This document shows, piece by piece, positions 1 to 9,371 of a stretch of 64,000 nucleotides of DNA (position 1 is the first letter of the stretch; every line of letters starts with the position of its first letter). The stretch covers positions 1-64,000 of the forward strand of contig NZ_BAFU01000020.1 of NCBI RefSeq assembly GCF_000308495.1, in the 5' to 3' direction. This stretch comes from Nocardia brevicatena NBRC 12119 (GTDB lineage Bacteria > Actinomycetota > Actinomycetes > Mycobacteriales > Mycobacteriaceae). Position numbers and translations under genes: made by a program. Under the pieces are notes generated by a model. It saw only the letters and a program-made list of their open reading frames with translations. It was not told the DNA's origin and made no database searches.

Positions 1-1
1 C

Positions 2-232
2 GGCTACATCGATTATTGGGAACTGCTCGTTCCCTTGGTCAGGCCCGGCGGGCTGATATTGGCCGACAACACCCTTTACGGAGGCGCTGTCGCCGAGGAT
101 GAGCCCACTGGCAATGCTCTGGCCATCAAGCGATTCAACGAACACGTCCGCGCGGATCACCGCATCGAATCCGTGCTACTGACAATCGCGGACGGGCTGA
201 TCATCGCTCGGAAGCGTGATTCACTGTCGTGA
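2..232 (+). CDS. O-methyltransferase, C-terminal part (5' truncated by window)
   Basis: The frame is open from base 2 to the TGA at 230-232 and gives about 76 residues. The segment VRPGGLILADNTLYGG followed by an acidic stretch and a terminal beta hairpin is typical of the C-terminal part of the class I SAM-dependent O-methyltransferase family 3 (catechol/caffeoyl-CoA type), where the Asp-Asn pair helps bind the metal. The SAM-binding N-terminal part is outside the window, so the substrate cannot be assigned. It converges on the TetR gene, with a long hairpin between them. Confidence 0.8.
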   Translation, partial: GYIDYWELLVPLVRPGGLILADNTLYGGAVAEDEPTGNALAIKRFNEHVRADHRIESVLLTIADGLIIARKRDSLS

Positions 233-273
233 TGTGACCTGTTGACCTGGGGCTTCGTCATGTTGCCGGGGCG

Positions 274-328
274 GCGCACCGTCCCAGCGATAAGCCGTCG
301 CGAAGGGCTTATCGCTGGGACGGTGCGC
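274..328. terminator. 23-bp perfect hairpin between convergent genes
   Basis: Bases 274-296 and 306-328 are perfect reverse complements around a 9-base loop. There is no T-tract, as is common for actinobacterial terminators. It lies between the convergent O-methyltransferase and TetR genes and can act on both strands. Its right arm includes the last codons and the stop of the TetR gene. Confidence 0.75.
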
Positions 329-932
329 GGATGCCGTCGAGTACGGCCGTGACCACTGATTCGAGCGGTGGCGGGGTCGATACGGTGGCTGCCGGCACCA
401 GCGCCGACAGGACCTGTTCGTGACAGATGCCGACCAGCATGGCGACCGCGGCATCGACCTGGGCGTCGGGGGCGATACGGCCGAGGGTGCGTTCGGTACG
501 CAGGTAGTCACCCAACCGATGACGCCAGTCCCGTTCCTCTCGATCCGTTTCGGCGAACCGTGCCAGGACCGCCGGCTGTGCCAGCAGTCCGGCGCAGACC
601 GGCAGGATCGTCCTGTGCAGCGCCAGACCTCGGTCGAGGTAGGTGCGCAGGTTCGTTTCGACCTCGCCGGTGCCCGGTGCCGGAAGCGGGCCGAGTCCGC
701 GCTGCACATTGTCGACGTGCTCGCGTAGCGCGGCGGCCAACAGTTCTTCCTTGTCGGCGAAGTGGTTGTAGAGCACTCCGGTGGCGACTCCGGCCGCCCG
801 CGCGATGGCGCGGACGGTGAGACCGGCCGCGCCCTGCTCGATCATCATCTGCTCCGCGGTCGCGATCAGGTGGCCGCGCAGGTCGCGTTCGTCGTCGCGA
901 TCGCGCAGCGCCGCGGCCTTTCGCGGTGACAT
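309..932 (-). CDS. TetR/AcrR-family transcriptional regulator
   Basis: This 207-aa protein starts at the ATG at 932 (MSPRKAAALRD); the open frame extends further upstream but only through the neighbouring methyltransferase. The N-terminal HTH is clear: an AEQMMIEQG helix, then LTVRAIARAAGVATGVLYNHF and KEELLAAAL, the standard TetR recognition-helix region. The rest is a helical ligand-binding domain of unknown specificity. It lies 5 bases downstream of the methyltransferase stop, so the two are co-transcribed. A strong inverted repeat over the operon promoter (1795-1829) suggests autoregulation and control of the methyltransferase. Confidence 0.92.
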   Translation of the reverse strand: MSPRKAAALRDRDDERDLRGHLIATAEQMMIEQGAAGLTVRAIARAAGVATGVLYNHFADKEELLAAALREHVDNVQRGLGPLPAPGTGEVETNLRTYLDRGLALHRTILPVCAGLLAQPAVLARFAETDREERDWRHRLGDYLRTERTLGRIAPDAQVDAAVAMLVGICHEQVLSALVPAATVSTPPPLESVVTAVLDGIRAPSQR

Positions 933-937
933 TCGAC

Positions 938-1780
938 CTACTGTAGCGGCGCCGTGGCCGTGACCAGCCAGGCGGTGCCACGCAGTCGGACACCGTCGGG
1001 GCGCTCGAACGGTCGCAATACGTCGAGCAGCGTATCCCGGGCGTCCGCCTCGGCCGCCTGGCCCACCCGGCTCAACTGGTGGCGGATCGGTCCCCAGCCC
1101 ATGATGAACTCGGCCGCGTCCGCGGTATCGCTTCCCCAGATTCCGTCGGCTTCGGTCCAGGTGCACGCGATATCGGTGAAGCCCGCTTCCGACAACACGG
1201 CGCGCACATGGTCGGGATCGGAAAAGGAGGTGGGGCCGTGGCCGTCCTTCGGGCCGGAGTACTGGAGATGTGGCGTAAGAGAACCGAATACCGTGCCGAG
1301 ATCCGTTCCGACCGGTGAGGTCATCGCTGTGAACACCAACCGGCCGGCAGGCCGCAGGGCGCGGGCGATATTGGTGAAGGCGGCGACCGGGTCGGCGAAG
1401 AACATGATCCCGAATCGGCTCGAGGCCACGTCGAATTCGCCGGCGGGCAAGGGGTGCACCTGTGCGTCGCCCTGCTGGAACGAGATATTCGTGATGTTCT
1501 CGCTACGCGCGCGACTGCGGGCCCTGGCGAGCATGGGACCGGACAGGTCGATGCCGGTCGCCGAGCCGGAACCCGCCCGTACCGCGGCCAGCCGCGTCAG
1601 TTGGCCGTTTCCGCATCCGATGTCCAGGATCCTGTGGCCGTCCCGTATCTCCGCCGCCGCCAGCAGTGGTTCGTTGAACCCGCCGTTCACCGCGTCGTAT
1701 CGGTCGTCGTTGTCCGCCCAGTGCTCACCTTCGTATCCGTTCCATGCCTGCGCCTGTGCGGTGTTGACGATGCCGGTCAT
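938..1780 (-). CDS. Class I SAM-dependent methyltransferase
   Basis: 280 aa. Motif I is ILDIGCGNGQLTRLA (near residues 50-64), followed by an acidic post-I strand (ATGIDLSGPMLARAR) and the GDAQVHPLPAGEFDVA motif II region, so this is a Methyltransf_11/25-like small-molecule methyltransferase. The start at 1780 is supported by a strong AGGAGG 6-7 bases upstream. The substrate is unknown. It is the first gene of a two-gene operon with the TetR regulator; the promoter lies inside the palindrome at 1795-1829, so the enzyme is probably induced by a ligand of that repressor, possibly its own substrate. Confidence 0.9.
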   Translation of the reverse strand: MTGIVNTAQAQAWNGYEGEHWADNDDRYDAVNGGFNEPLLAAAEIRDGHRILDIGCGNGQLTRLAAVRAGSGSATGIDLSGPMLARARSRARSENITNISFQQGDAQVHPLPAGEFDVASSRFGIMFFADPVAAFTNIARALRPAGRLVFTAMTSPVGTDLGTVFGSLTPHLQYSGPKDGHGPTSFSDPDHVRAVLSEAGFTDIACTWTEADGIWGSDTADAAEFIMGWGPIRHQLSRVGQAAEADARDTLLDVLRPFERPDGVRLRGTAWLVTATAPLQ

Positions 1781-1794
1781 CGAAACCTCCTCAG

Positions 1795-1829
1795 ATTATG
1801 AACAAGTGTTCATGAACGATTGTTCATAA
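1795..1829 (-). promoter_or_regulatory. TetR operator overlapping the methyltransferase promoter
   Basis: TTATGAACA (1796-1804) and TGTTCATAA (1821-1829) are perfect inverted repeats, and the centre contains a nested GTTCATGAAC palindrome. On the minus strand CATAAT (1800-1795) is a plausible -10 box for the methyltransferase-TetR operon. A repressor bound here would cover the promoter. Confidence 0.75.
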
Positions 1830-2069
1830 CCTTACCGCAGATGTACGACTTGCGCTTCAACAGCGCCGAAAACGCCGTAGGCGTGCTCGACCGTGCGGCA
1901 CCCGCGAGTGGGTTGTCGACAGGTATGAGGGTGAGGAGGCCCCCTATGCCGTCGGCCGCGTTGCTGCCGAGTCATGGCAGGACCGTGGTGTCGGTGCCGA
2001 GGTCCTCGCGTAGGTGGTCAACTGCGAAGTGGTTCGGGGCTCGGACTGTGTGCGTGGCGTTGTCCGGGT

Positions 2070-3437
2070 TCATTCGGTGCGCCCACTGTGGGTGGACCGG
2101 ATGGTGGGCTTGTCAATGGTGGGTGTGAACCGCGTGCCCAGCCATCGGACCAGTGGTGGTATCAGCAGCAACGCGAGGAAGAGACGAAAGCTCTGGACGG
2201 CCGATATCAGCGGGACATCGCTCTGGCTGGATACCGCGGTGGCCAACACGGCGTTGATTCCCCCCGGTGTGGTCGCCAGGTATGCCTCGACGAAGGGGAT
2301 GCCGGTGACGGTCGCGGCCGCCCACGACAAACCCGTGCAGAGCAGATACACGGCGCCGATCGCGGTGAGCAGGCGAGGAAGGATCCTGGCAGTACCCCGG
2401 ATGGCGGGCCGGGTGAACCTGAGGCCGACCTCGAGGCCGATGACCACGAAGAGCATGTCTTCCAGTGGGCCGGCGGGGGCGAACCCGGTCCAGGTGTCGG
2501 TGAGTGTGACGATTGCCGCGGCCACCATGGGGCCGAGCAGTACCGGCGCCGGGAGTCTGAGGCGTTCACCGAGCCTGATGCCGAGTAGACATATGGCGGC
2601 CAGTACCACAACCGACCGCACACCCTGCGGTTGCTGAACCCAATGGGCGAACGCAGGCCATTCGACAGAAGACGATCGCGCCGCGCCGCGGCCGCCGACT
2701 GCCATCACGATCAACGGTGCGGTGAGCGCGATCAGTCCGACCCGCAGATACTGAGCGAAGGCGACCTGTCGCGAATCGGCGCCCAGGTCGTGGGCGCACG
2801 CAATGATGCCGCCGGACCCACCGGGAACCATGCCCAGAAGAGCATCGATGATCGAGATTCTCGGGTCCCGGGCAAGCCACAAGGCCGCCAGCCCGCAGCA
2901 CATGATCGTCGTGATCGTCACCGCAATGAGGGGCAGGCTCGTCGTGACCACGGCAGCCAGGGCTCGAGGGTGCAGATAACTGCCCATCAGAACGCCGACC
3001 ATGGCCTGCACCGCGCGACTCGCCCGCTTCGGGAAAGGGGAGCGAACCAGGCCGGTGAGCGCTACAGCGATCCCGACGAGCATGGGCACCACCAGTTGCG
3101 GTGCGGGAATGTTCCAGATCTCTCCGAACTCGGCGAGCCAATAGCATGCGATTGTCAGCGTGGCCCATCCCAGGAAGCGGGCGGTGAGTGCCGCGACTTT
3201 GCGGCCGCGTGACTTCAGAACGGACAGGCGTGTGCCATGTGAGGGCGTTTTTCGTCGAGCGGTGCCTGTTGGTGGATCGGCGAGGGCCGGCGCGCGCACC
3301 GCGCGTGGCTCTTCCGGTCGCGAGGATCGGGTGCGGGTGTCGATAATCGCGGTGCGCGAGGCGGACCCGGAGGGTTCGTCACGGGATATGCGTGAATGGT
3401 GTTGCACGCGAGGCTCCTCGGCCGAACGGTGCGTCAC
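2070..3437 (-). CDS. AbrB-family (PF05145) membrane protein
   Basis: 455 aa if the GTG at 3437 is used. The first 85 or so residues are polar and Arg-rich and may not all be translated. The rest is a chain of hydrophobic helices with the Gly-rich motif LLGMVPGGSGGIIACAHDLG and a second copy, ATTPGGINAVLATAVSSQSD, the hallmark internal duplication of the AbrB/ammonia monooxygenase-like family (Pfam AbrB, not the Bacillus DNA-binding AbrB). Members are inner-membrane proteins, some linked to glyphosate or aromatic tolerance; the substrate is not known. It is monocistronic, facing the TetR operon across 240 bases in which I see no gene. Confidence 0.75.
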   Translation of the reverse strand: MTHRSAEEPRVQHHSRISRDEPSGSASRTAIIDTRTRSSRPEEPRAVRAPALADPPTGTARRKTPSHGTRLSVLKSRGRKVAALTARFLGWATLTIACYWLAEFGEIWNIPAPQLVVPMLVGIAVALTGLVRSPFPKRASRAVQAMVGVLMGSYLHPRALAAVVTTSLPLIAVTITTIMCCGLAALWLARDPRISIIDALLGMVPGGSGGIIACAHDLGADSRQVAFAQYLRVGLIALTAPLIVMAVGGRGAARSSSVEWPAFAHWVQQPQGVRSVVVLAAICLLGIRLGERLRLPAPVLLGPMVAAAIVTLTDTWTGFAPAGPLEDMLFVVIGLEVGLRFTRPAIRGTARILPRLLTAIGAVYLLCTGLSWAAATVTGIPFVEAYLATTPGGINAVLATAVSSQSDVPLISAVQSFRLFLALLLIPPLVRWLGTRFTPTIDKPTIRSTHSGRTE

Positions 3438-4433
3438 TCCACTGATGCACCGTTGATTGGCGGCTCGCTATAGGAGTAGATAGGTTCCTGCGCGGTATGC
3501 GTCGGCGCCGAAACCGACGGATCACACGAACTCCAGCGCCGAATCGGAGCAGGCACGCGGAGAGAGCCGCGGATCTTGTCTTCAGAGTGACCAGCGGTAT
3601 CGACCCTACACCGTTCTTACTGCTTCGCCGGTGGAGAGCAGCAGAGGTTTCCGGCGGAAATCGCGGGCCGGCTCGATCGTCGGGACAAAGTGGGCGCTGC
3701 GGCGCCGACGCGCGTTCGATCGATGTGTCGAGGGGTTGGTGGCCTGGGTTCCGTATGGGTCTCCTTTCCCTGTTCGCATAGACCTTCCCGCGGCCGGTCG
3801 GTAGTGGGTAGGGGCATACGGCCCGGACATGGGTGGCGTCGGGCCCGACATTGCGGACGGTCGGGCGATTCGTGTGATGGCCCACAGCGGTGCCGGCCCG
3901 GCCCGGAGGCAGGTGGTGTGGGTGAATTCGTCCTGCGGTGTCGGTGAGGTGGTGATCTCAGGGATCGGATCGACCAAGGCTCGGAAGGGATGACCGGCAG
4001 GGTCTGGACGGCGGTCTGCCTGTGCCGGAACCGCGGAATTCGACCGGCAATATCCTGCGGGAGTTGTTCGAACTCCTTCCGGGCCATGTGCCAAGGCAGG
4101 TCGGGCCGCCGAACGGGTGGACTCGCCATGGACCGACAGTAGACCGCGCAAATAGGTATTCCTGCTGGTCATGAGCTCGGGGAATGACCACCCCACCCGC
4201 TCGTGCCGAGCCCGATTTTGTCCCGCACACCCCGTTGCCTACACTAGACCGGTTGCTTGGGCACCCTTGTGTCCGCGTGCGACCGTGCACGGGTGGCCTG
4301 GGCGACGACGAACTCATCCGGTCGGTAACTGCCGGCCGGACCAGCCGAATTGCTGAAGGCCCACGATCGGGCGCGAACGCGCGTGTCCGGTGCTGTATGG
4401 GAACCGCAGCGAGAAAGGTGTCGAGGTCGAACC
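3438..4433. other. About 1 kb without a recognisable gene
   Basis: Several open frames exist on both strands (3497-3781 plus, 3606-4196 minus), but all look like high-GC shadows: Arg/Pro/Ser-rich, no domain, no good ribosome-binding site. The only clear signals are the promoter near 4218-4245 and a leader of about 180 bases before rpsH. In most bacteria rplE and rpsN would occupy this position; neither is present. Confidence 0.6.
4218..4245 (+). promoter_or_regulatory. Probable promoter of the rpsH-rplO operon
   Basis: TTGTCC (4218-4223), a 16-base spacer and TACACT (4240-4245) resemble a sigma-70/SigA promoter. It gives an untranslated leader of roughly 180 bases before the rpsH ATG and would replace the upstream spc promoter lost through the break in the operon. 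Confidence 0.55.
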
Positions 4434-4832
4434 ATGACCATGACCGATCCGATCGCAGACTTTCTGACACGTCTGCGCAACGCCAACTCGGCGTACCACG
4501 ATCAGGTGAAGGCTCCGCATTCGAAGCTCAAGGCGAATATCGCCGAGATCCTCAAGCGTGAGGGCTACATCGCCGATTACCGCACCGAGGACGCGACCGT
4601 GGGCAAGGCCCTCGTCGTGGACCTCAAGTACGGCCCCAGCCGGGAGCGCAGCCTGCAGGGTCTGCGCCGCGTCTCCAAGCCGGGCCTGCGCGTGTACGCG
4701 AAATCCACCAACCTGCCCAAGGTCCTGGGCGGCCTCGGCGTGGCGATCATCTCCACGTCGACCGGCCTGCTCACCGACAAACAGGCGGCTCAGCAGGGTG
4801 TGGGCGGGGAAGTCCTCGCCTACGTCTGGTAA
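4434..4832 (+). CDS. rpsH: 30S ribosomal protein S8
   Basis: 132 aa, the usual actinobacterial length, starting [16 protein letters not shown] at 4434. The C-terminal signature [20 protein letters not shown] is present. S8 binds the central domain of 16S rRNA and in many bacteria autoregulates the spc operon. It is the first gene of a six-gene ribosomal run here, whereas normally it follows rpsN. rplF follows after 14 bases. Confidence 0.98.
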   Translation: MTMTDPIADFLTRLRNANSAYHDQVKAPHSKLKANIAEILKREGYIADYRTEDATVGKALVVDLKYGPSRERSLQGLRRVSKPGLRVYAKSTNLPKVLGGLGVAIISTSTGLLTDKQAAQQGVGGEVLAYVW

Positions 4833-4846
4833 GGGAGGTACGGACG

Positions 4847-5386
4847 ATGTCGCGTATCGGTAAGCATCCGGTTCTGGTCCCCTCGGGTGTCGAGGTGACC
4901 CTCAATGGACAAGACGTCGCGGTGAAGGGCCCCAAGGGTCAGCTGGCGCTGACCGTGGCGGAGCCGATCGCCGTGAGCAGGAACGACGACGGTGCGATCG
5001 TCGTCTCCCGCCCGGACGACGAGCGGCGCAGCCGTTCGCTGCACGGCCTGACCCGGACCCTGATCGCCAATATGATCACCGGTGTCACGCAGGGCTACGA
5101 GAAGAAGATGGAAATCTTCGGCGTCGGTTACCGTGTGCAGCAGAAGGGCAAGGACCTCGAGTTCGCCCTCGGCTACAGCCACCCGGTGCCGATCGAGGCG
5201 CCCGAGGGCATCACCTTCGCGGTGGAATCGCCCACCAAGTTCTCCGTGTCCGGGATCGACAAGCAGAAGGTCGGCCAGGTTTCGGCGGTCATCCACGGTC
5301 TGCGCAAGCCCGATCCGTACAAGGGCAAGGGCATCCGCTACGCCGGCGAGGTCGTGCGCCGCAAGGTCGGAAAGACGGGTAAGTGA
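4847..5386 (+). CDS. rplF: 50S ribosomal protein L6
   Basis: 179 aa, full length. It starts [17 protein letters not shown] after a GGGAGG site and has the two L6 folds; the C-terminal signature [19 protein letters not shown] is intact. L6 binds 23S rRNA near the sarcin-ricin loop and the factor-binding region. Its stop lies at the start of rplR, so translation is probably coupled. Confidence 0.98.
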   Translation: MSRIGKHPVLVPSGVEVTLNGQDVAVKGPKGQLALTVAEPIAVSRNDDGAIVVSRPDDERRSRSLHGLTRTLIANMITGVTQGYEKKMEIFGVGYRVQQKGKDLEFALGYSHPVPIEAPEGITFAVESPTKFSVSGIDKQKVGQVSAVIHGLRKPDPYKGKGIRYAGEVVRRKVGKTGK

Positions 5387-5388
5387 TC

Positions 5389-5820
5389 ATGGCGAAGACG
5401 ACAGCGAAGACGACTGCCGGCCAGGAGAAGAAGCAGGCCAAGCGCATCCCGCTGGGCAAGGACGTATCGACCCGGCGTCGGGCGGCCAAAGCGCGTCGCC
5501 ACTTCCGCCTGCGCAAGAAGATCGAGGGCACGAGCGAGCGGCCGCGTCTGGTGGTGCACCGTTCCTCGCGGCACCTGCACGCGCAGCTGGTCGACGACTC
5601 GGCCGGCCACACCATCGCCGCCGCCTCCACCATCGAGGCCGATGTGCGGGCGGTGGAAGGCGACAAGACCGCCAAGGGCAAGAAGGTCGGCGAACTGCTC
5701 GCCGAGCGTGCGAAGGCCGCCGGTGTGGAGGTCGTGGTGTTCGACCGCGGTGGCCACGACTACCACGGCCGTATCGCGGCGCTGGCCGATGCCGCTCGGG
5801 AAGGCGGGTTGAAGTTCTGA
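5389..5820 (+). CDS. rplR: 50S ribosomal protein L18
   Basis: 143 aa from the ATG at 5389 ([15 protein letters not shown]). A GTG at 5383 is in frame and overlaps the rplF stop, so a protein two residues longer cannot be excluded. The core [18 protein letters not shown] and the C-terminal [20 protein letters not shown] are typical L18, which binds 5S rRNA in the central protuberance. The N-terminus carries a Lys-rich extension of about 15 residues relative to short L18 proteins. Confidence 0.97.
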   Translation: MAKTTAKTTAGQEKKQAKRIPLGKDVSTRRRAAKARRHFRLRKKIEGTSERPRLVVHRSSRHLHAQLVDDSAGHTIAAASTIEADVRAVEGDKTAKGKKVGELLAERAKAAGVEVVVFDRGGHDYHGRIAALADAAREGGLKF

Positions 5821-5854
5821 TGATGACCGAGACTGTGAACGGAAGGAACGTCTG

Positions 5855-6499
5855 ATGCCGGGACGTCAGCGGCGTGACGGCGGAAGTGGACCCGCCGGAC
5901 AGAACGGGAGCGCCCCCGAGGGCGGACGCGAGCGGCGGGGTCGCGACGACCGCCGGGGCGGTGATCGTCGGGACAGCGCGGCCGAGAAGAACCAGCTCGA
6001 GCGGGTTGTCGCGATCAACCGTGTATCGAAGGTCGTCAAGGGTGGTCGGCGCTTCAGCTTCACCGCCCTGGTGATCGTCGGCGACGGGAACGGCCTGGTC
6101 GGTGTCGGGTACGGCAAGGCCAAGGAAGTCCCCGCAGCCATCCAGAAGGGTGTCGAGGAAGCGCGCAAGGGCTTCTTCCGCGTCCCGATGATCGGCTCCA
6201 CCATCACCCACCCGGTGCAGGGCGAGGCGGCGGCCGGTGTGGTCATGCTGCGCCCGGCCTCCCCGGGTACCGGTGTGATCGCCGGTGGTGCCGCGCGTGC
6301 CGTGCTGGAGTGCGCGGGTATCCACGACATCCTGGCCAAGTCGCTCGGTAGCGACAACGCGATCAACGTCGTGCACGCGACCGTTGCCGCGCTCAAGCAG
6401 CTGCAGCGTCCGGAAGAGGTCGCGGCCCGCCGTGGTCTGCCGCTCGAGGACGTCGCTCCCGCGGGCATGCTGCGTGCCCGTGCCGGACAAGGAGTCTGA
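5855..6499 (+). CDS. rpsE: 30S ribosomal protein S5
   Basis: 214 aa. A basic, disordered N-terminal extension of about 45 residues precedes the S5 double-stranded RNA-binding domain ([20 protein letters not shown]) and the C-terminal domain with [22 protein letters not shown]5 lies at the mRNA entry and accuracy centre of the small subunit. The start at 5855 follows a GGAAGGAA site. An 11-codon open frame (5820-5855) bridges the rplR stop and this start by overlapping both, so coupling is likely. Confidence 0.98.
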   Translation: MPGRQRRDGGSGPAGQNGSAPEGGRERRGRDDRRGGDRRDSAAEKNQLERVVAINRVSKVVKGGRRFSFTALVIVGDGNGLVGVGYGKAKEVPAAIQKGVEEARKGFFRVPMIGSTITHPVQGEAAAGVVMLRPASPGTGVIAGGAARAVLECAGIHDILAKSLGSDNAINVVHATVAALKQLQRPEEVAARRGLPLEDVAPAGMLRARAGQGV

Positions 6500-6501
6500 C
6501 A

Positions 6502-6681
6502 ATGGCAGATCTCAAGGTGACCCAGATCAAGAGTTCGATCGGCGCCAAGCAGAACCAGCGCGATAGCCTCCGGACCCTGGGTCTGCGGGGTATCCGCAAA
6601 TCGGTGACCCGGCCGGACACCCCGGCCAACCGTGGTCTGATCAATGCCGTGCGCCACCTCGTGACCGTTGAGGAGGTCTGA
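6502..6681 (+). CDS. rpmD: 50S ribosomal protein L30
   Basis: 59 aa, [20 protein letters not shown], ending with the TGA at 6679-6681. It carries the L30 core: an [19 protein letters not shown] pattern, then a run ending in RHLVTVEEV. It lies 2 bases after rpsE and 1 base before rplO, as in other actinobacterial spc operons. Confidence 0.97.
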   Translation: MADLKVTQIKSSIGAKQNQRDSLRTLGLRGIRKSVTRPDTPANRGLINAVRHLVTVEEV

Positions 6682-6682
6682 C

Positions 6683-7129
6683 ATGAGCGTTATCAAACTG
6701 CACCACCTGCGTCCGGCGCCCGGCGCCAAGACCGACCGCACCCGCGTCGGCCGTGGTGAGGGGTCCAAGGGCAAGACCGCGGGCCGCGGTACCAAGGGCA
6801 CCAAGGCGCGTAAGAACGTGCCCGCCTCCTTCGAGGGTGGGCAGATGCCCATTCACATGCGACTGCCCAAGCTCAAGGGCTTCAACAACCCGTTCCGGGT
6901 GGAGTACCAGGTTGTGAATGTCGGCACAATCGCCCGGCTGTTCCCCGAGGGTGGCACCGTCGGCAAGGACGAGCTGGTGGCGGCGGGCGCGGTCCGCAAG
7001 AACCAGCTGGTGAAGGTGCTGGGCGAGGGCGAGATCTCCGTCGCCGTCCAGGTCAGCGCGGACAAGTTCTCCGGCTCCGCCAAGGAGAAGATCGCCGCGG
7101 CCGGTGGCACCGCCACCGAGTTGGTCTGA
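6683..7129 (+). CDS. rplO: 50S ribosomal protein L15
   Basis: 148 aa from the ATG at 6683 ([20 protein letters not shown]), directly after the rpmD stop. The Gly/Arg/Lys-rich N-terminal loop ([19 protein letters not shown]) and the C-terminal globular part ([15 protein letters not shown]) match L15, a 23S rRNA-binding assembly protein. It is the last gene of the ribosomal run; a repeat and a hairpin separate it from secY. Confidence 0.98.
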   Translation: MSVIKLHHLRPAPGAKTDRTRVGRGEGSKGKTAGRGTKGTKARKNVPASFEGGQMPIHMRLPKLKGFNNPFRVEYQVVNVGTIARLFPEGGTVGKDELVAAGAVRKNQLVKVLGEGEISVAVQVSADKFSGSAKEKIAAAGGTATELV

Positions 7130-7150
7130 CGTAAGAGTTCACCCAGCGGC

Positions 7151-7300
7151 TGTGTCGGCCCCCGGAAGCGGTAGCCTGCGGGGCCACATCGAAATGACGC
7201 GGCCGCAAATTCGGCACTGCGGCCGTGTGTCGGCCCCGGAGACGGTAGCTTACGTGACCACGTAGAGGTCGCGCGGCCGCAAATTCGGCGCAGCGGCACC
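7151..7300. repeat. Two imperfect 75-bp tandem copies between rplO and secY
   Basis: TGTGTCGGCC occurs at 7151 and again at 7226, and the copies stay aligned with small changes through GCGGCCGCAAATTCGGC. Each copy contains a GC-rich self-complementary block and a GGTAGC motif. The function is unknown; it may be a duplicated leader or processing element of the secY operon. Confidence 0.75.
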
Positions 7301-7325
7301 GGACGAGTGCAGACTCGTCCGGTGC
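7296..7325 (+). terminator. 13-bp hairpin upstream of secY
   Basis: GCACCGGACGAGT (7296-7308) and ACTCGTCCGGTGC (7313-7325) are perfect inverted repeats with a 4-base loop. No T-run follows. It probably ends or attenuates transcription from the ribosomal operon before secY. Confidence 0.7.
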
Positions 7326-7438
7326 CACTGTTAGAGTTCAAGTGTTGTCTGCCAAGACCAGTCGTGGGTTCGGCGATATCCACCGGGACACCGCTGAACA
7401 ATTCCATGGCATGACCATGTCGTTCGCCAGGAGGATCT

Positions 7439-8761
7439 GTGCTTTCCGCCTTCGTATCGGCCTTCCGGACTCCGGATTTGCGGCGGAAGATTCTCTTCAC
7501 GCTGGGTCTGGTCGCGTTGTACCGCGCCGGTGCGTCGCTGCCCTCGCCCGGGGTGGACTATCGGGCAGTCCAGGAATGTGTCGACCTGGTCTCCGGTGGT
7601 GAGAACGCCGGGATCTACCAGCTGATCAACCTCTTCTCCGGTGGCGCGCTGCTGCAATTGTCGATCTTCGCGATCGGCATCATGCCCTATATCACCGCCA
7701 GCATCATCATCCAGTTGCTGACCGTTGTCATCCCTCGGTTCGAGGAACTGAAGAAGGAAGGCCAGACCGGCCAGACCAAGATGACGCAGTACACCCGGTA
7801 CCTGGCGATCGCGCTGGCGATTCTGCAGGCCACGGGTCTGGTCGCGCTGGCCGCTCGCGGGCAGCTGCTGCGGGGCTGTCAGAAGGACATCCTCGCCGAT
7901 ACGAGCATTTTCGGAATGATCATCATCGTGGTCGTGATGACCGCGGGCGCCGCCCTGGTCATGTGGTTCGGCGAGCAGATCACCGAGCGCGGCGTCGGTA
8001 ACGGTATGTCACTGCTGATCTTCTCCGGTATCGCCGCCCGCGTCGTCACCGAGGGCAAATTGATCCTGGACAGCCGCGGTGGTCTGATGTTCGGGGTGGT
8101 CTGTGTGGCCGCGCTGGCGGTCATCGTCGCGGTGATCTTCGTCGAACAGGGACAGCGCCGGATCCCGGTGCATTACGCCAAGCGTGTGGTCGGCCGTAAG
8201 ATGTACGGCGGTTCGTCGACCTATCTGCCGCTGAAGGTCAACCAGGCCGGTGTGATCCCGGTGATCTTCGCGTCCTCGCTGCTGTATCTGCCGAACCTGC
8301 TCGTGCAGCTGATCGGTTCCACCAATGACCCCAACCCGAGCTGGTGGCAGGAGATAATCCAGAAGTACCTGGTCAACCCCACCAACCCGGTGTATATCGC
8401 GATCTACTTCGCTCTGATCGTGTTCTTCACCTACTTCTATGTCGCCATCACCTTCAACCCGGAGGAACGGGCCGACGAGATGAAGAAGTTCGGCGGTTTC
8501 ATCCCGGGCTACCGCCCCGGTAAACCGACCGCCGACCATCTGAACTACGTACTGAGCCGGATCACCCTCCCCGGCTCGATCTACCTCGGTGCGGTGGCTG
8601 TACTGCCGAGCGTGTTCCTCGATATCGGCTCCACGGGCGGCGCGCAGAGCATGGTGTTCGGCGGTGCCGCGGTACTGATCGTCGTGAGTGTCGGACTGGA
8701 CACCGTGAAGCAGATCGAAAGCCAACTGATGAATCGAAATTACGAAGGGTTCCTCAAGTGA
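7439..8761 (+). CDS. secY: Preprotein translocase subunit SecY
   Basis: 440 aa, ten predicted membrane helices, the central channel of the Sec translocon. It starts at GTG 7439 after an AGGAGG at 7428-7433. Landmarks are RKILFTLG at the N-terminus, the plug-containing [20 protein letters not shown], and the cytoplasmic loops that contact SecA ([20 protein letters not shown]). The stop overlaps the adk start (GTGA), and the order secY-adk-map is conserved in actinobacteria. Confidence 0.98.
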   Translation: MLSAFVSAFRTPDLRRKILFTLGLVALYRAGASLPSPGVDYRAVQECVDLVSGGENAGIYQLINLFSGGALLQLSIFAIGIMPYITASIIIQLLTVVIPRFEELKKEGQTGQTKMTQYTRYLAIALAILQATGLVALAARGQLLRGCQKDILADTSIFGMIIIVVVMTAGAALVMWFGEQITERGVGNGMSLLIFSGIAARVVTEGKLILDSRGGLMFGVVCVAALAVIVAVIFVEQGQRRIPVHYAKRVVGRKMYGGSSTYLPLKVNQAGVIPVIFASSLLYLPNLLVQLIGSTNDPNPSWWQEIIQKYLVNPTNPVYIAIYFALIVFFTYFYVAITFNPEERADEMKKFGGFIPGYRPGKPTADHLNYVLSRITLPGSIYLGAVAVLPSVFLDIGSTGGAQSMVFGGAAVLIVVSVGLDTVKQIESQLMNRNYEGFLK

Positions 8762-9324
8762 GAGTTGTACTGCTAGGACCGCCGGGAGCGGGCAAAGGCA
8801 CTCAGGCCGTCCTGCTGTCGGAGAAACTGGGGGTACCGCATATCTCGACCGGGGACCTTTTCCGCGCGAACATCGGCCAGCAGACTCCGCTGGGCCTGGA
8901 GGCGAAGAAGTACCTGGACGCCGGCGATCTGGTGCCCAGCGACGTCACCAACCGGATGGTCGAGGCCCGCGTCGCCGAACCGGACGCGGCCAACGGTTTC
9001 GTACTGGACGGCTACCCGCGCACCGTCGACCAGGCCGACGCGCTGGCGAAGATCCTGAGCGGTATGGACACCAGGCTGGACGCGGTACTGAGTTTCGATG
9101 TCGCCGAGGACACCGTGGTGGAGCGGATGCTGGCGCGTGGCCGTGCCGATGACAACGAAGAGGTCATCCGCAACCGGCTGCGGGTCTACCGCACCGAGAC
9201 CGCGCCGCTGCTGGACTACTACGACGGTCTGGTCGTCACGGTCAATGGCATCGGCGAGGTCGACGAGGTCAACGAGCGCGCCCTGTCCGCGCTGAACTGC
9301 CCGAGCAGCGGAGCTTCGCGGTAG
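8758..9324 (+). CDS. adk: Adenylate kinase
   Basis: 188 aa. It converts ATP + AMP to 2 ADP. The P-loop [10 protein letters not shown] is at residues 7-16, the AMP-binding ISTGDLFR and [11 protein letters not shown] motifs follow, and the lid is the short form without a zinc site ([19 protein letters not shown]), as usual in actinobacteria. The start is GTG 8758, overlapping the secY stop. Confidence 0.98.
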   Translation: MRVVLLGPPGAGKGTQAVLLSEKLGVPHISTGDLFRANIGQQTPLGLEAKKYLDAGDLVPSDVTNRMVEARVAEPDAANGFVLDGYPRTVDQADALAKILSGMDTRLDAVLSFDVAEDTVVERMLARGRADDNEEVIRNRLRVYRTETAPLLDYYDGLVVTVNGIGEVDEVNERALSALNCPSSGASR

Positions 9325-9371
9325 TGCGGCCCGCCGTCGCGACGGCCCCGGTTATGGAGAACTGATCCACC

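Noticed and set aside
3606-4196. 196-aa minus-strand frame in the gap before rpsH, considered as a transposase remnant
   Set aside because: No DDE or other transposase motif, no terminal repeats; Pro/Arg/Ser-rich composition.
5387-6502. 371-aa minus-strand frame across rplR and rpsE
   Set aside because: Antisense to two unmistakable ribosomal protein genes.
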